Shown here: in pieces, positions 10,619 through 18,669 of the stretch | Layout of the letters: each line of letters opens with the position of its first letter | Numbering within the stretch: the first letter of the stretch is position 1 | Origin: Methylophaga thiooxydans DMS010 | GTDB lineage: Bacteria > Pseudomonadota > Gammaproteobacteria > Nitrosococcales > Methylophagaceae | DNA: 64,000 bases | Assembly: GCF_000156355.1 (NCBI RefSeq) | Contig: NZ_GG657904.1 | Span: 55,518-119,517, forward strand | Direction: 5' to 3' | Position numbers and translations under genes: made by a program | The notes under the pieces: model-generated | The model's database searches: none | The model's input: the letters and a program-made list of their open reading frames with translations, nothing else | What the model was told of the DNA's origin: nothing

Positions 10619-11380
10619 TCAGACCGGGTTATCAATATCAATGAAATGATGACGGATATTGAAGTGTTGTGCCAGCATTTGCCCCAGCGCTTGTACACCA
10701 TATCGTTCCGTCGCATGGTGGCCAGCCGCCATGTAGTTAATCCCCAGTTCCCGAGCCATATGAACAGTAGGCTCTGAAATTTCGCCACTGATAAACAAGT
10801 CCAGCCTTAATTCCGCAGCTTGTTGTAAAAAGCCCTGAGCCGCTCCGGTACACCAGCCAACGGTCGTTATAGGCCTGTCATGCCCTTGAATGACTAAGGG
10901 TTCACGCTGAAGGCGTAGTTGTACATGTTCAGCAAAATCTTGCAGGGACATGGTTTGCGGCAGACAACCACACAAACCAATCGCCGGATCGCCGGTTCCA
11001 GAAATACGGCCGTCAATTTCCAAGCCTAGTATTTCAGCCAGTTGCACGTTGTTTCCTAACGAAGAGTGCGCATCCAGCGGCAAATGATAGGCGAATAAGT
11101 TAATGTTATTTTCTAACAATAATTTCAAGCGGCGCTGCTTAATGCCTACTATGCAAGGATCTTCACCACGCCAAAAATAGCCATGATGCACTAGCAGTGC
11201 ATCAGCACCAGCAGCAATAGCGGCTTCTATCATCGCTTCACTCGCCGTAACGCCACTGATAATGGTCTCGATGTGTTCAGCACCTGCGACCTGAAGCCCG
11301 TTTGGGCAGTAATCTTTGAAACGCCCCGGTTCCAGCGTCTCGTCAATGTAGGCGAGAAGTTCAGTTCGGGTTATCATCAA
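10619..11380 (-). CDS. Nif3-like dinuclear metal-center protein (YbgI family)
   Basis: The 253-residue protein matches the YbgI/Nif3 family, toroidal hexamers with a two-metal site. Metal ligands appear as LLVHHGYFWRGE (about 63-74), HLPLDAHSSLGNN (about 99-111) and AGHHATERYG (about 217-226). The biochemical role is uncertain: proposals include GTP cyclohydrolase-like activity and a chaperone or hydrolase role. The start could be either of two adjacent ATGs at 11380 and 11377. It is the first gene of the leftward operon and faces the DUF4126 gene across 55 bp. Confidence 0.9.
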   Translation of the reverse strand: MMITRTELLAYIDETLEPGRFKDYCPNGLQVAGAEHIETIISGVTASEAMIEAAIAAGADALLVHHGYFWRGEDPCIVGIKQRRLKLLLENNINLFAYHLPLDAHSSLGNNVQLAEILGLEIDGRISGTGDPAIGLCGCLPQTMSLQDFAEHVQLRLQREPLVIQGHDRPITTVGWCTGAAQGFLQQAAELRLDLFISGEISEPTVHMARELGINYMAAGHHATERYGVQALGQMLAQHFNIRHHFIDIDNPV

Positions 11381-11435
11381 ATCTGATTCCTGTGGCCAAG
11401 TAAGTGGTCACTATATCAAAACAGGGAATTTTACG

Positions 11436-12104
11436 ATGGACGCAGTCAATATCATTGCCTTGAGTATGGGAGCCGCCTGGGCTAGCGGCATTAATCTTTA
11501 TGCCACTATCTTCATGCTCGGCTATATGGGCATGACCGGTAATATTACATTACCCGACGAATTACAAATGTTATCGAACCCGATGGTAATGGCCGCAGCG
11601 GGCTTTATGTATTGTGTTGAATTTTTCGCTGATAAAATACCCGGTATCGACAGTGGCTGGGATTCGATACATACCTTTATTCGTATTCCCGCAGGCGCCA
11701 TGTTAGCGGCGAGTGCCGTCGGTGATGTCACACCGGCTGTTGAGCTCAGCGCTGCTTTATTAGGTGGTTCACTCGCTGCCGGCAGCCATGCCACTAAAGC
11801 CGGTAGTCGATTACTCATTAATACTTCCCCTGAGCCCGTCAGTAATTGGGGGGCGTCTATCGGTGAAGACCTACTGGTAATTGGTGGTCTATGGGCAGCC
11901 CTTAATCATCCCGTTTTATTCTTGATTGCACTGGTATTTTTTATCGTGTTAATGATTTGGCTATTACCAAGATTGTGGCGATTGATTAAAGCATTATGCC
12001 GACGGGTTGGGAGTTGGCTTGGAATGTGTGAGCCACCGCCGACACTTCCCGTGGAGACGCTGAAAGCAGATGCCCCAAAAGTTGTTAATAAAGACTCAGG
12101 CTAA
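11436..12104 (+). CDS. DUF4126 membrane protein
   Basis: The 222-residue protein has a DUF4126-like pattern: a conserved N-terminal SGINLYATIFMLGYMG, an acidic EFFADKIPGID loop near residue 65 and IPAGAMLAASAVGD near 85. Hydrophobic helices recur through residue 190, followed by a basic tail. Family members are small inner-membrane proteins of unknown function. Its last 4 nt overlap the convergent cheR stop. No partner is evident. Confidence 0.8.
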   Translation: MDAVNIIALSMGAAWASGINLYATIFMLGYMGMTGNITLPDELQMLSNPMVMAAAGFMYCVEFFADKIPGIDSGWDSIHTFIRIPAGAMLAASAVGDVTPAVELSAALLGGSLAAGSHATKAGSRLLINTSPEPVSNWGASIGEDLLVIGGLWAALNHPVLFLIALVFFIVLMIWLLPRLWRLIKALCRRVGSWLGMCEPPPTLPVETLKADAPKVVNKDSG

Positions 12105-12937
12105 TCTTTACGGCGATAAATCGTACTGAAAGGCGTGCGTACCGACTCAAACGCATCACTATAACCACTGATGGTTTCTGATGCGCCCAAAAACAGATAA
12201 CCGCCACGATTCAGGGATTGTGCCATCCGCTTCAAGATATCTTTTTTGCGTTCAGCCGAAAAATAAATCAGCACGTTACGGCAAAAAATAATGTCGAACC
12301 TTCCTAAGGCAGCAAAGCCTTGCAACAAATTTTGCTCTCTAAAGCTAACACGCCGTCTAATGTCGTCACTGACTCGCCAGCGCGTGTCTTGCTTTGTAAA
12401 AAACTGCTGACGCCGATTGCTGGACAAGCCTCTTCCTAAAGCAACGTCTTCATACTCCGCCCGTTTTGCTTCGGCTAAAATTGAACCGGAAATATCTGTT
12501 GCCATGATCTGACTCTGCGCCAGCTGACTGCTCAACTGCTTTCGGCAGTACTCAGAAATTATCATGCTGATTGTGTACGGTTCCTGCCCCGACGAACAGG
12601 CTGAAGACCATATTCTAATAGGACCTGTTCGCTTCTTATCAAACTCAGGAAACACATGCTGTGCTAACGTTTCAAACGGCACGCCGTCTCGAAACCATGA
12701 TGTTTCGTTGGTAGTCATTGCATCGACCACTGCATCACGCAGATGTCGAGGGTGACCACGCTCAATGGAGATCATCAAATCGGAGAGATTAGCGATATTC
12801 TCATCGCGCAGAAGCCGGGTAAGACGGCTAGCTATCAAGTACTGTTTGCCTTCACCCAAGATGATACCGCAGGCTTGCTCCAAAAATGTCTTGAAGCGTT
12901 GGTAATCGTGCGAACTGATATCTTGCATTTGCAGCAT
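12101..12937 (-). CDS. cheR: CheR-type protein-glutamate O-methyltransferase
   Basis: The 278-residue methyltransferase uses S-adenosylmethionine to methylate glutamates of chemoreceptors. It has the CheR N-terminal helical domain, TNETSWFRD (76-84), the SAM motif I variant SACSSGQEPY (112-121) and FCRNVLIYF (about 217-225). No che genes or chemoreceptor lie nearby. It is therefore an orphan here, convergent with the DUF4126 gene and divergent from the dehydrogenase. It could act on a distant chemosensory array or a type IV pilus Pil-Chp system. Confidence 0.93.
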   Translation of the reverse strand: MLQMQDISSHDYQRFKTFLEQACGIILGEGKQYLIASRLTRLLRDENIANLSDLMISIERGHPRHLRDAVVDAMTTNETSWFRDGVPFETLAQHVFPEFDKKRTGPIRIWSSACSSGQEPYTISMIISEYCRKQLSSQLAQSQIMATDISGSILAEAKRAEYEDVALGRGLSSNRRQQFFTKQDTRWRVSDDIRRRVSFREQNLLQGFAALGRFDIIFCRNVLIYFSAERKKDILKRMAQSLNRGGYLFLGASETISGYSDAFESVRTPFSTIYRRKD

Positions 12938-13058
12938 AGGGTGTCAGACATTTAAAAATATGATTTAAAGATAAACTATTTATCGGCCGCGCTGGTTAAA
13001 CATTTACACAAAGATAGGCTAAAGTGGCAAACATTATTTTTCAGACGCCGGCATATTG

Positions 13059-13901
13059 ATGAAAAACATTTTAATCACAGGTTGCTCAAGCGGTATTGGC
13101 TTGTGCGCCGCACTGACTTTATCAAAGAGCGGCTTCAATGTTATTGCAACAGTTCGCAAAGAAGCTGACAAAATTGATCTGCAACAAGAAGGGCTAAAAG
13201 TTGTCGTCATGGATCTCGCTGATGAACAAAGCATACAGTTGGCCTTTACCGAATGTATGGAACGTTTCAATGGCCGGCTTGATGGCTTATTTAATAATGC
13301 CGCTTTTGGTCAGCCCGGCGCGGTAGAAGACTTGAGTCGACAAGCTTTACAACAACAGTTTGAAACCAACGTATTTGGCACTCAGCAACTGACAAACCTA
13401 GCCATTGCCGAAATGCGTAAGCAAGGACATGGTCGCATTGTCTACAACAGCTCAGTACTCGGCATCGTATCGCTGGCATACCGTGGTGCCTATAACGCCA
13501 GCAAATATGCCATTGAAGGCCTGGCTGACACCCTGCGACTGGAGCTTTATGGCAGTGGCATTAGTATCAGTTTGATCGAGCCCGGCCCTATCCTAAGCCG
13601 TTTCCGTGCTAATGCTTTTGCAAAATACCAGCAGCACATTGATAAAACGCACAGCGCCCACCGACATACCTATGAAGCAATGGAAGCCCGACTCAACAAA
13701 TCTGGCCCTGCAGCACCATTCACGCTTCCAGCCGATGCTGTAGTCAAAAAGTGTCTGCATGCCTTTGAAGCAAAAAAACCCAAAATCCGTTATTACGTCA
13801 CTTTCCCAACCTATCTGTTTGCAACGTTAAAACGCGTCCTGCCGCATCGGGTGCTTGACTGGGTTTTAAGAAACGTGTCTGATAATGAGAAGAAGACATA
13901 G
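13059..13901 (+). CDS. Short-chain dehydrogenase/reductase (classical SDR)
   Basis: The 280-residue protein has the Rossmann motif TGCSSGIG (about 7-14), NNAA near residue 80, catalytic Ser in YNSSVLG (about 130), YNASK with Tyr and Lys about 146-150, and the EPGP loop near 177. The substrate is not predictable; close relatives are often called oxidoreductases related to retinol dehydrogenases. ATG 13059 was preferred over TTG at 13056. It reads toward the GGDEF/EAL gene with a 60-bp gap, so they may share a transcript. Confidence 0.9.
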   Translation: MKNILITGCSSGIGLCAALTLSKSGFNVIATVRKEADKIDLQQEGLKVVVMDLADEQSIQLAFTECMERFNGRLDGLFNNAAFGQPGAVEDLSRQALQQQFETNVFGTQQLTNLAIAEMRKQGHGRIVYNSSVLGIVSLAYRGAYNASKYAIEGLADTLRLELYGSGISISLIEPGPILSRFRANAFAKYQQHIDKTHSAHRHTYEAMEARLNKSGPAAPFTLPADAVVKKCLHAFEAKKPKIRYYVTFPTYLFATLKRVLPHRVLDWVLRNVSDNEKKT

Positions 13902-13961
13902 CTAACGGTCACATATCACCGACAAATAACGCAAGAAGGTTTTGTGTTAATGGAATTTTAA

Positions 13962-16145
13962 ATGGCCAAATTTGCACGTAACAGCCTGCAGTGGAATGCT
14001 GCGATAAAAACATTTATCAGCGTATTACTGGCTGGCATTATGACACTAGTTGTGTCCAGTTACCTGCTCTACACACATTTAGATCCTGACTCCTCCGAGT
14101 TTTTTGAAATCCTCACGTATTACGCATTAGCTGGCGTGGTTTTGCTCATATTCGCAGCGTTATTTGCAATGAGTCATTATCAAGCTTTGGCTCGCCCGTT
14201 AGAAAACTTTGAACGCATCACCCATGCTTTGCCGCTTCTCTCTGCCAAAAAATATAATGAAGCAAGACAAATCTTTGAAACCGTACAAGGTGACAAAAGA
14301 CTCAAAGAAGTAGGTGAACTCCAAGCCGCATCGATACAACTTTCTAATGTACTCGAGCAACTGGATGGCAATGTTAACCAACGTACCAAAATGTTACACA
14401 CCACCAATACCGAACTGCGCGGTGAGCGTGACTTTGTCAAAAACCTACTGGATACGGCCCAGCTTATTATCTTAACCATAGATGAAGAGTTTAAAGTCAC
14501 TATGTTTAATGATTATGGTGAGAAAATAACCGGCTTCAGCGAAAAAGAGGTGCTTCTTTCTGACGCGGCTCGCTTCTTCCCCGCAGGCAACTGGATTGAA
14601 GCAGAAACTTTTTTTCGGGAATTGTTTGCCGGTAATATTCAGATTGCACAACAAGAATCTGAATTGATTGATAGAGAAGGACGCATTCGACAAATTTCTT
14701 GGTTGCATTCACGACTTGAAAATAATGCTCAACACCCGGTTCTAATGTCTGTTGGTCTAGATATGACCGATAAAAAAGAAGCGGAAAAGCGCATCGTCTG
14801 GATGGCCGAACACGATCCGCTGACAGACTTATGCAACCGCCGTAAATTTATTGAAGAATTCGAAAAGTCACTACGCACTGCAATTCGCTATAAGCATAAT
14901 AATGCACTGCTTTATCTCGATTTAGACCAGTTTAAAGATATTAATGACACCAGTGGCCACAGTGCTGGCGATGAACTACTCAAGGAAGTCGCTAAAACAC
15001 TCAAACGGGTTACACGTTTTACAGATTTGGTGGCACGTTTAGGTGGCGACGAATTTGCCGTATTAATGCCAGAAACTGACGAAGTCGGTGCTGTTGTATT
15101 GACGAAAAAAATTCAAGCCGAGTTACAAAAAATTCAGCTTGAGTATGGCAACGTCAAACATAAAATATCCTCCAGTATCGGTATCGTGAATTACCCGGTA
15201 CATGATGCATCTATTCATGAATTAATGGGGTTCTCTGACCTCGCCATGTACAAGGCAAAATCTGCTGGGAAAAACACTTACCATATATTTTCTGCCGATG
15301 ATCAAACGCGAGAACAGTTAGAAACACGGGTTTTCTGGAAGCATAAAATTGAAGATGCATTGGAAAACAATTTATTCGTCCTGCATTACCAACCTATTCT
15401 CAACATAGAAAATAACGTCATCCAACACTACGAAGTCCTGATTCGTATGCGGGAACCGGGGAGTGGTCAAATTCGTATGCCCGGCAAGTTCATCGAAATT
15501 GCAGAACAAGTTGGCCTGATTCAAAGCATCGATCACTTTGTTATCCAGCAGGGCATCAAGCATCTGTCACGCCTTCAAAAGCAAGGTTTGAAGGTCAAGT
15601 TTGCCATTAACTTATCTGGCTCCGTCGTCGACGCCCCCGTCCTGCTCCCCTTTCTCAAACGACTACTCAAAAAATACGAGCTAGATCCGTCTGGCTTAAT
15701 CTTTGAAGTGACTGAAACAGCTGCAGTATCTAACTTACAACAAGCAAAATTAATGATGACAGCGGTTAAAGCACTCGGCTGCCAGTTCTCTTTGGATGAC
15801 TTTGGGGTTGGTTTTGCCTCTTTCAACTACATGCGCCAACTGCCCATCGATATCATCAAAATTGATGGCATCTTTATTAAGGATCTCGATAAAAATGCGG
15901 ATGACCAACTGTTTGTTAAAGCGCTGATTGATGTCGCCAAAGGCTTAGGTAAGAAAACCATTGCCGAGTTTGTTGAAAACAAAGATATCCTGACCTTACT
16001 ACGCCAATATGGCGTTGATTACGCACAGGGTTATCATATCGGGCGCCCTGAACCTAAGATACATGATGACCAAAACTGGCAGCCCCCCGAAGATGACATC
16101 CCCATGCAGATAAAAATAAAACAAGACTCTGGTAGTGCTTCATAA
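13962..16145 (+). CDS. Membrane-bound PAS-GGDEF-EAL cyclic-di-GMP enzyme
   Basis: The 727-residue protein has two N-terminal transmembrane helices (about 17-37 and 50-68), a linker with coiled-coil character, a PAS domain (about 150-270), GGDEF (about 285-440) and EAL (about 460-710). The GGDEF signature RLGGDEFAVL is intact, so diguanylate cyclase activity is possible. The EAL motif reads EVL, but the other catalytic positions look present: NLSGS, FEVTETA, DDFGVG, IKIDG, AEFVE and AQGYHIG. Phosphodiesterase activity is therefore plausible. The periplasmic loop is short (about 12 residues), arguing against a large external sensor. Output could feed the LapA-type adhesin or the PilZ protein in this window; that link is inferred. 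Confidence 0.94.
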   Translation: MAKFARNSLQWNAAIKTFISVLLAGIMTLVVSSYLLYTHLDPDSSEFFEILTYYALAGVVLLIFAALFAMSHYQALARPLENFERITHALPLLSAKKYNEARQIFETVQGDKRLKEVGELQAASIQLSNVLEQLDGNVNQRTKMLHTTNTELRGERDFVKNLLDTAQLIILTIDEEFKVTMFNDYGEKITGFSEKEVLLSDAARFFPAGNWIEAETFFRELFAGNIQIAQQESELIDREGRIRQISWLHSRLENNAQHPVLMSVGLDMTDKKEAEKRIVWMAEHDPLTDLCNRRKFIEEFEKSLRTAIRYKHNNALLYLDLDQFKDINDTSGHSAGDELLKEVAKTLKRVTRFTDLVARLGGDEFAVLMPETDEVGAVVLTKKIQAELQKIQLEYGNVKHKISSSIGIVNYPVHDASIHELMGFSDLAMYKAKSAGKNTYHIFSADDQTREQLETRVFWKHKIEDALENNLFVLHYQPILNIENNVIQHYEVLIRMREPGSGQIRMPGKFIEIAEQVGLIQSIDHFVIQQGIKHLSRLQKQGLKVKFAINLSGSVVDAPVLLPFLKRLLKKYELDPSGLIFEVTETAAVSNLQQAKLMMTAVKALGCQFSLDDFGVGFASFNYMRQLPIDIIKIDGIFIKDLDKNADDQLFVKALIDVAKGLGKKTIAEFVENKDILTLLRQYGVDYAQGYHIGRPEPKIHDDQNWQPPEDDIPMQIKIKQDSGSAS

Positions 16146-16168
16146 CTGTGCACGGTGATTACGCCAGC

Positions 16169-16185
16169 TCGACCATTCTGGTGCA
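16169..16185 (+). promoter_or_regulatory. NtrC-like enhancer site
   Basis: The 17-mer TCGACCATTCTGGTGCA matches the NtrC consensus (TGCACC, 5 nt, GGTGCA) with a perfect right half and four of six in the left half. A further TGCAC half-site lies at 16149-16153, about two helical turns upstream. The centre is roughly 97 bp upstream of the predicted sigma54 start, a normal enhancer distance. Recognition is by eye only. Confidence 0.5.
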
Positions 16186-16247
16186 CTCACTCATTATTTC
16201 AGCAGCCAAAAAACACTAACCAACTGTAAAGTATAGAGTTTATTATT

Positions 16248-16263
16248 TGGCATGGAATATGCC
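16248..16263 (+). promoter_or_regulatory. Sigma54-type promoter for the FNT-cynS unit
   Basis: TTGGCAT, four to five bases, then ATGCC keeps the invariant GG (16249-16250) and GC (16261-16262) with exactly 10 nt between them, the -24/-12 arrangement of RpoN promoters. Predicted start is near 16274, giving a leader of about 47 nt before ATG 16321. The same bases also form a TTGGCAT/ATGCCAA dyad, so a LysR-type or other operator is an alternative reading. Confidence 0.55.
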
Positions 16264-16320
16264 AATTATCATTAGCTAACATTTTTGTTTGTTATTTTTA
16301 TTGATAATTGGAGAATGTTC

Positions 16321-17148
16321 ATGTCCTATGTAAAACCCAATGAGTTTGTCAGAACCATGGTGGATGCCGGTGAGTCCAAGCTATTCATGGCAACTCGTGA
16401 TGTTTTAATTCGCGCCTTTATGGCCGGTGCGATTCTGGCAATTGCTGTTGCCCTTGCCGTCACCGCCGCAGTTCAGACTGGCTACCCCATTGTCGGTGCC
16501 CTTATCTTCCCTGTTGGTTTTTGTATCCTCAACCTGCTGGGCTTTGACTTATTAACGGGCGTATTTGCGTTGGTTCCGTTAGCCCTATTTGATAAACGTC
16601 CCGGCGCCACAATGTCTGGCATGTTCAAAAACTGGGGCCTGGTGGCTGTCGGTAATCTGGCTGGTGCTTTGTTCTCAGCCACGATGATTGCAATCTCGCT
16701 AACCTTTGCCTTTTCAGCCGAACCTAGCGCTGTCGGTAAAGCCTTTGCTGGCGCTGCAGAAGCCCGCACTCTGGGCTTTGCTGAATACGGTGCAGCCGGT
16801 TGGTTTACCGTATTTGTCAAAGGCATTCTGTGTAACTGGATGGTGTCTATCGGTGTCGTTGGTGCCATGTATTCGAAAACAGTAGGCGGTAAAGTTATCG
16901 CGATGTGGATGCCTATCCTGATCTTCTTTGGTCTGGTATTTGAACATGCCGTAGTCAACATGTATCTGTTTCCACTAGGCATGATGATGGGTGCAGACAT
17001 CACTATTGGTAACTGGTTATTCTGGAATGAAATTCCAGTCATCTTGGGTAATCTGGTCGGTGGTCTGCTACTGACAGGTAGTGTGCTTTATGCCACCCAT
17101 TACAAACCAGGCGCAACGAAACCCGTTCCATCTTCAGCTAACACCTAA
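16321..17148 (+). CDS. FNT-family anion channel, cyanase-linked
   Basis: The 275-residue protein is a formate/nitrite transporter (FNT) family pentameric channel with about six helices. The loop FDLLTGVF (about 72-79) replaces the ELFTGN form of classical FocA/NirC, and the pore His lies in VFEHAVVNMY (about 203-212). A longer in-frame start exists upstream, but ATG 16321, with GGAG 8 nt ahead, gives the family N terminus. cynS follows 61 bp downstream. The position next to cyanase suggests uptake of cyanate or exchange of bicarbonate or nitrite; the substrate is inferred, not readable from sequence. Confidence 0.88.
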   Translation: MSYVKPNEFVRTMVDAGESKLFMATRDVLIRAFMAGAILAIAVALAVTAAVQTGYPIVGALIFPVGFCILNLLGFDLLTGVFALVPLALFDKRPGATMSGMFKNWGLVAVGNLAGALFSATMIAISLTFAFSAEPSAVGKAFAGAAEARTLGFAEYGAAGWFTVFVKGILCNWMVSIGVVGAMYSKTVGGKVIAMWMPILIFFGLVFEHAVVNMYLFPLGMMMGADITIGNWLFWNEIPVILGNLVGGLLLTGSVLYATHYKPGATKPVPSSANT

Positions 17149-17161
17149 TTACCCCATATAG

Positions 17162-17189
17162 CCGGTACTGCCAGTCAGTACCGGTTTTT
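17162..17189 (+). terminator. Rho-independent terminator between FNT gene and cynS
   Basis: CCGGTACTG and CAGTACCGG form a perfect 9-bp stem with a 5-nt loop, followed by TTTTT. It lies 14 nt after the FNT stop and only 20 nt before the cynS start, leaving no room for a separate cynS promoter. cynS should therefore depend on read-through. Confidence 0.85.
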
Positions 17190-17209
17190 CTTATCTAAGA
17201 GGAGTCACA

Positions 17210-17650
17210 ATGAACAAGTTAGATATGACCCAAGCCATTATGGTTGCCAAAGAAACCAAAGAAGTGAGCTGGGAAAACATTGCCGAAGCAGTCGGTATGT
17301 CACCGGTCTGGACAACATCAGCGTGCTTGGGTATGAATAGTATGCCTTCAGATAAAGCCTCGGCCTTATGCCAGTATTTGGATTTATCTGCCGAAGTGCG
17401 AGAAGCCCTGGAACAATACCCAACCAAGGTATGGGATCAAGCCGTACCTACCGATCCTTTGATCTACCGTTTATACGAAGTGGTTGGCGTCTACGGCCCG
17501 ACTATGAAAGAGATTATTCAGGAAAAATTTGGCGACGGCATTATGAGCGCCATTGACTTTAATATGTCGATTGAACGCAAAGAAGATCCCAAAGGGGATC
17601 GCGTCATCGTTACCATGGATGGCAAATTCCTGCCTTATAAAGCCTGGTAA
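17210..17650 (+). CDS. cynS: Cyanase (cyanate hydratase)
   Basis: The 146-residue enzyme converts cyanate and bicarbonate to ammonia and CO2, as a cytoplasmic decamer in E. coli. The catalytic triad of E. coli (Arg96, Glu99, Ser122) maps with a constant offset of nine to Arg87, Glu90 and Ser113, in DPLIYRLYE and GIMSAID. The N-terminal helix-turn-helix-like domain is present and the C terminus FLPYKAW is canonical. The ribosome site AGAGGAG lies 7 nt before ATG. No cynR or cynT is adjacent; the upstream FNT channel and NtrC/sigma54-like signals suggest use as a nitrogen source. Confidence 0.97.
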   Translation: MNKLDMTQAIMVAKETKEVSWENIAEAVGMSPVWTTSACLGMNSMPSDKASALCQYLDLSAEVREALEQYPTKVWDQAVPTDPLIYRLYEVVGVYGPTMKEIIQEKFGDGIMSAIDFNMSIERKEDPKGDRVIVTMDGKFLPYKAW

Positions 17651-17667
17651 TTTAGTTGTGACAATTA

Positions 17668-17701
17668 GGGAGCTAAGCCCTCGGTTAGCTCCCTTCTTTT
17701 T
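17668..17701 (+). terminator. Rho-independent terminator after cynS
   Basis: GGGAGCTAA and TTAGCTCCC form a perfect 9-bp stem around an 8-nt loop, followed by a T-rich tract. It lies between the convergent cynS and the second FNT gene. No T-tract exists for leftward transcripts, so it mainly serves cynS. Confidence 0.88.
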
Positions 17702-18553
17702 TTATTTTGATGAGTTCGGAGAGTACACAAACACAAGATAATAGGTCATCGCAACGAAGACACCACCACCGATGATATTGCCCAAGGTCACAGGGATAAT
17801 ATTCATCATAAAGCCATTCAACGACAGATCTTGTAATTGGCTGGCATCCACTCCACTTGCTGCCACAATGGCCGGGTCTAAGGAAGCCAGAATAGCTACC
17901 GGAATCATGTACATATTCGCGATACAGTGTTCAAACCCCATCGCCACAAATGCTGAAATCGGAAATAAAATCGCCAGCACTTTGTCACTCACTGTTCTGG
18001 AGGCGTAGACCATCCAGCTCGCCAGACAGACCAATACATTACAAAACAACCCCAGCACAAACGACTCAGTCAATGTGTTATCGACTTTGGCAAGTCCGGC
18101 TTTCAGTGCTGTCGCGCCAACTTGATGATGATGCGCATCCAGATAACCAGATAAGTACACCAGATACACCATGACAAATGCCCCTAAGGCATTCGCAATA
18201 TAAACGATCGTCCAGGTTTTCAATAACGCCGGTAAACTCACTTTGCCTTTGGCCCAGGCCATCACCACTAGTGTATTACCCGTAAATAACTCGGCGCCGG
18301 CAATGACCACCATAATAAAGCCGAGTGAGAATGCGACACCACCCACCAACTTAGTCATGCCGTAGGCCATTGTGCTATCAGTGATCGCCACCGTGTAATA
18401 CATCGCACCAAATGCAATAAAGGCACCGGCCATCAACGCCAAAATAATCAAAGACAAAAAGTGCATATTGGCTTTATCAACACCAATGGTTTTGACTTTC
18501 TCTGCAACCTCGGCGGGCGTGAAGGCGTCTACAAACTTACCAAAATCAGACAT
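17702..18553 (-). CDS. FNT-family formate/nitrite channel (FocA-like)
   Basis: The 283-residue FNT channel carries the classical AELFTGNTL loop and GFEHCIANMY, with the pore Thr and His positions of FocA/NirC. Six helices are visible. A cytoplasmic N-terminal helix of about 45 residues (MSDFGKFVDAFTPAEVAEK) precedes the first membrane span, as in FocA. ATG 18553 was chosen over a longer upstream frame. It is clearly a different subclass from the FNT protein at 16321. In methylotroph-like bacteria formate is the likely substrate, but nitrite is equally possible. Confidence 0.9.
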   Translation of the reverse strand: MSDFGKFVDAFTPAEVAEKVKTIGVDKANMHFLSLIILALMAGAFIAFGAMYYTVAITDSTMAYGMTKLVGGVAFSLGFIMVVIAGAELFTGNTLVVMAWAKGKVSLPALLKTWTIVYIANALGAFVMVYLVYLSGYLDAHHHQVGATALKAGLAKVDNTLTESFVLGLFCNVLVCLASWMVYASRTVSDKVLAILFPISAFVAMGFEHCIANMYMIPVAILASLDPAIVAASGVDASQLQDLSLNGFMMNIIPVTLGNIIGGGVFVAMTYYLVFVYSPNSSK

Positions 18554-18584
18554 AATTTTTCCCGGCCAAAAATAAAAGGGCGCA

Positions 18585-18593
18585 ATTATAACA
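18585..18593 (-). promoter_or_regulatory. Extended -10 promoter for the FocA-like gene
   Basis: On the minus strand TGTTATAAT gives a consensus -10 (TATAAT) with a TGn extension, 32 nt upstream of the ATG. No good -35 hexamer is present at 17 nt, which extended -10 promoters tolerate. This is a housekeeping sigma70-type promoter, unlike the sigma54-like one of the facing FNT gene. Confidence 0.55.
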
Positions 18594-18635
18594 AGCACTT
18601 AGTCACAATAGTGAGCAATCTGACTATTTATGCTT

Positions 18636-18663
18636 AAAAAAAAGCCCCGCATCGCGAGGCTTT
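18636..18663 (-). terminator. Rho-independent terminator after clpB
   Basis: Read leftward, AAAGCCTCGC and GCGGGGCTTT pair over 10 bp (one G-T) around a 3-nt loop and run into eight T residues, 7 nt past the clpB stop. Confidence 0.88.
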
Positions 18664-18669
18664 GTCTAA

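Noticed and set aside
16482..17042. 186-residue minus-strand frame inside the FNT gene
   Set aside because: Antisense shadow of a membrane protein; Pro/Thr-rich, no ribosome site.
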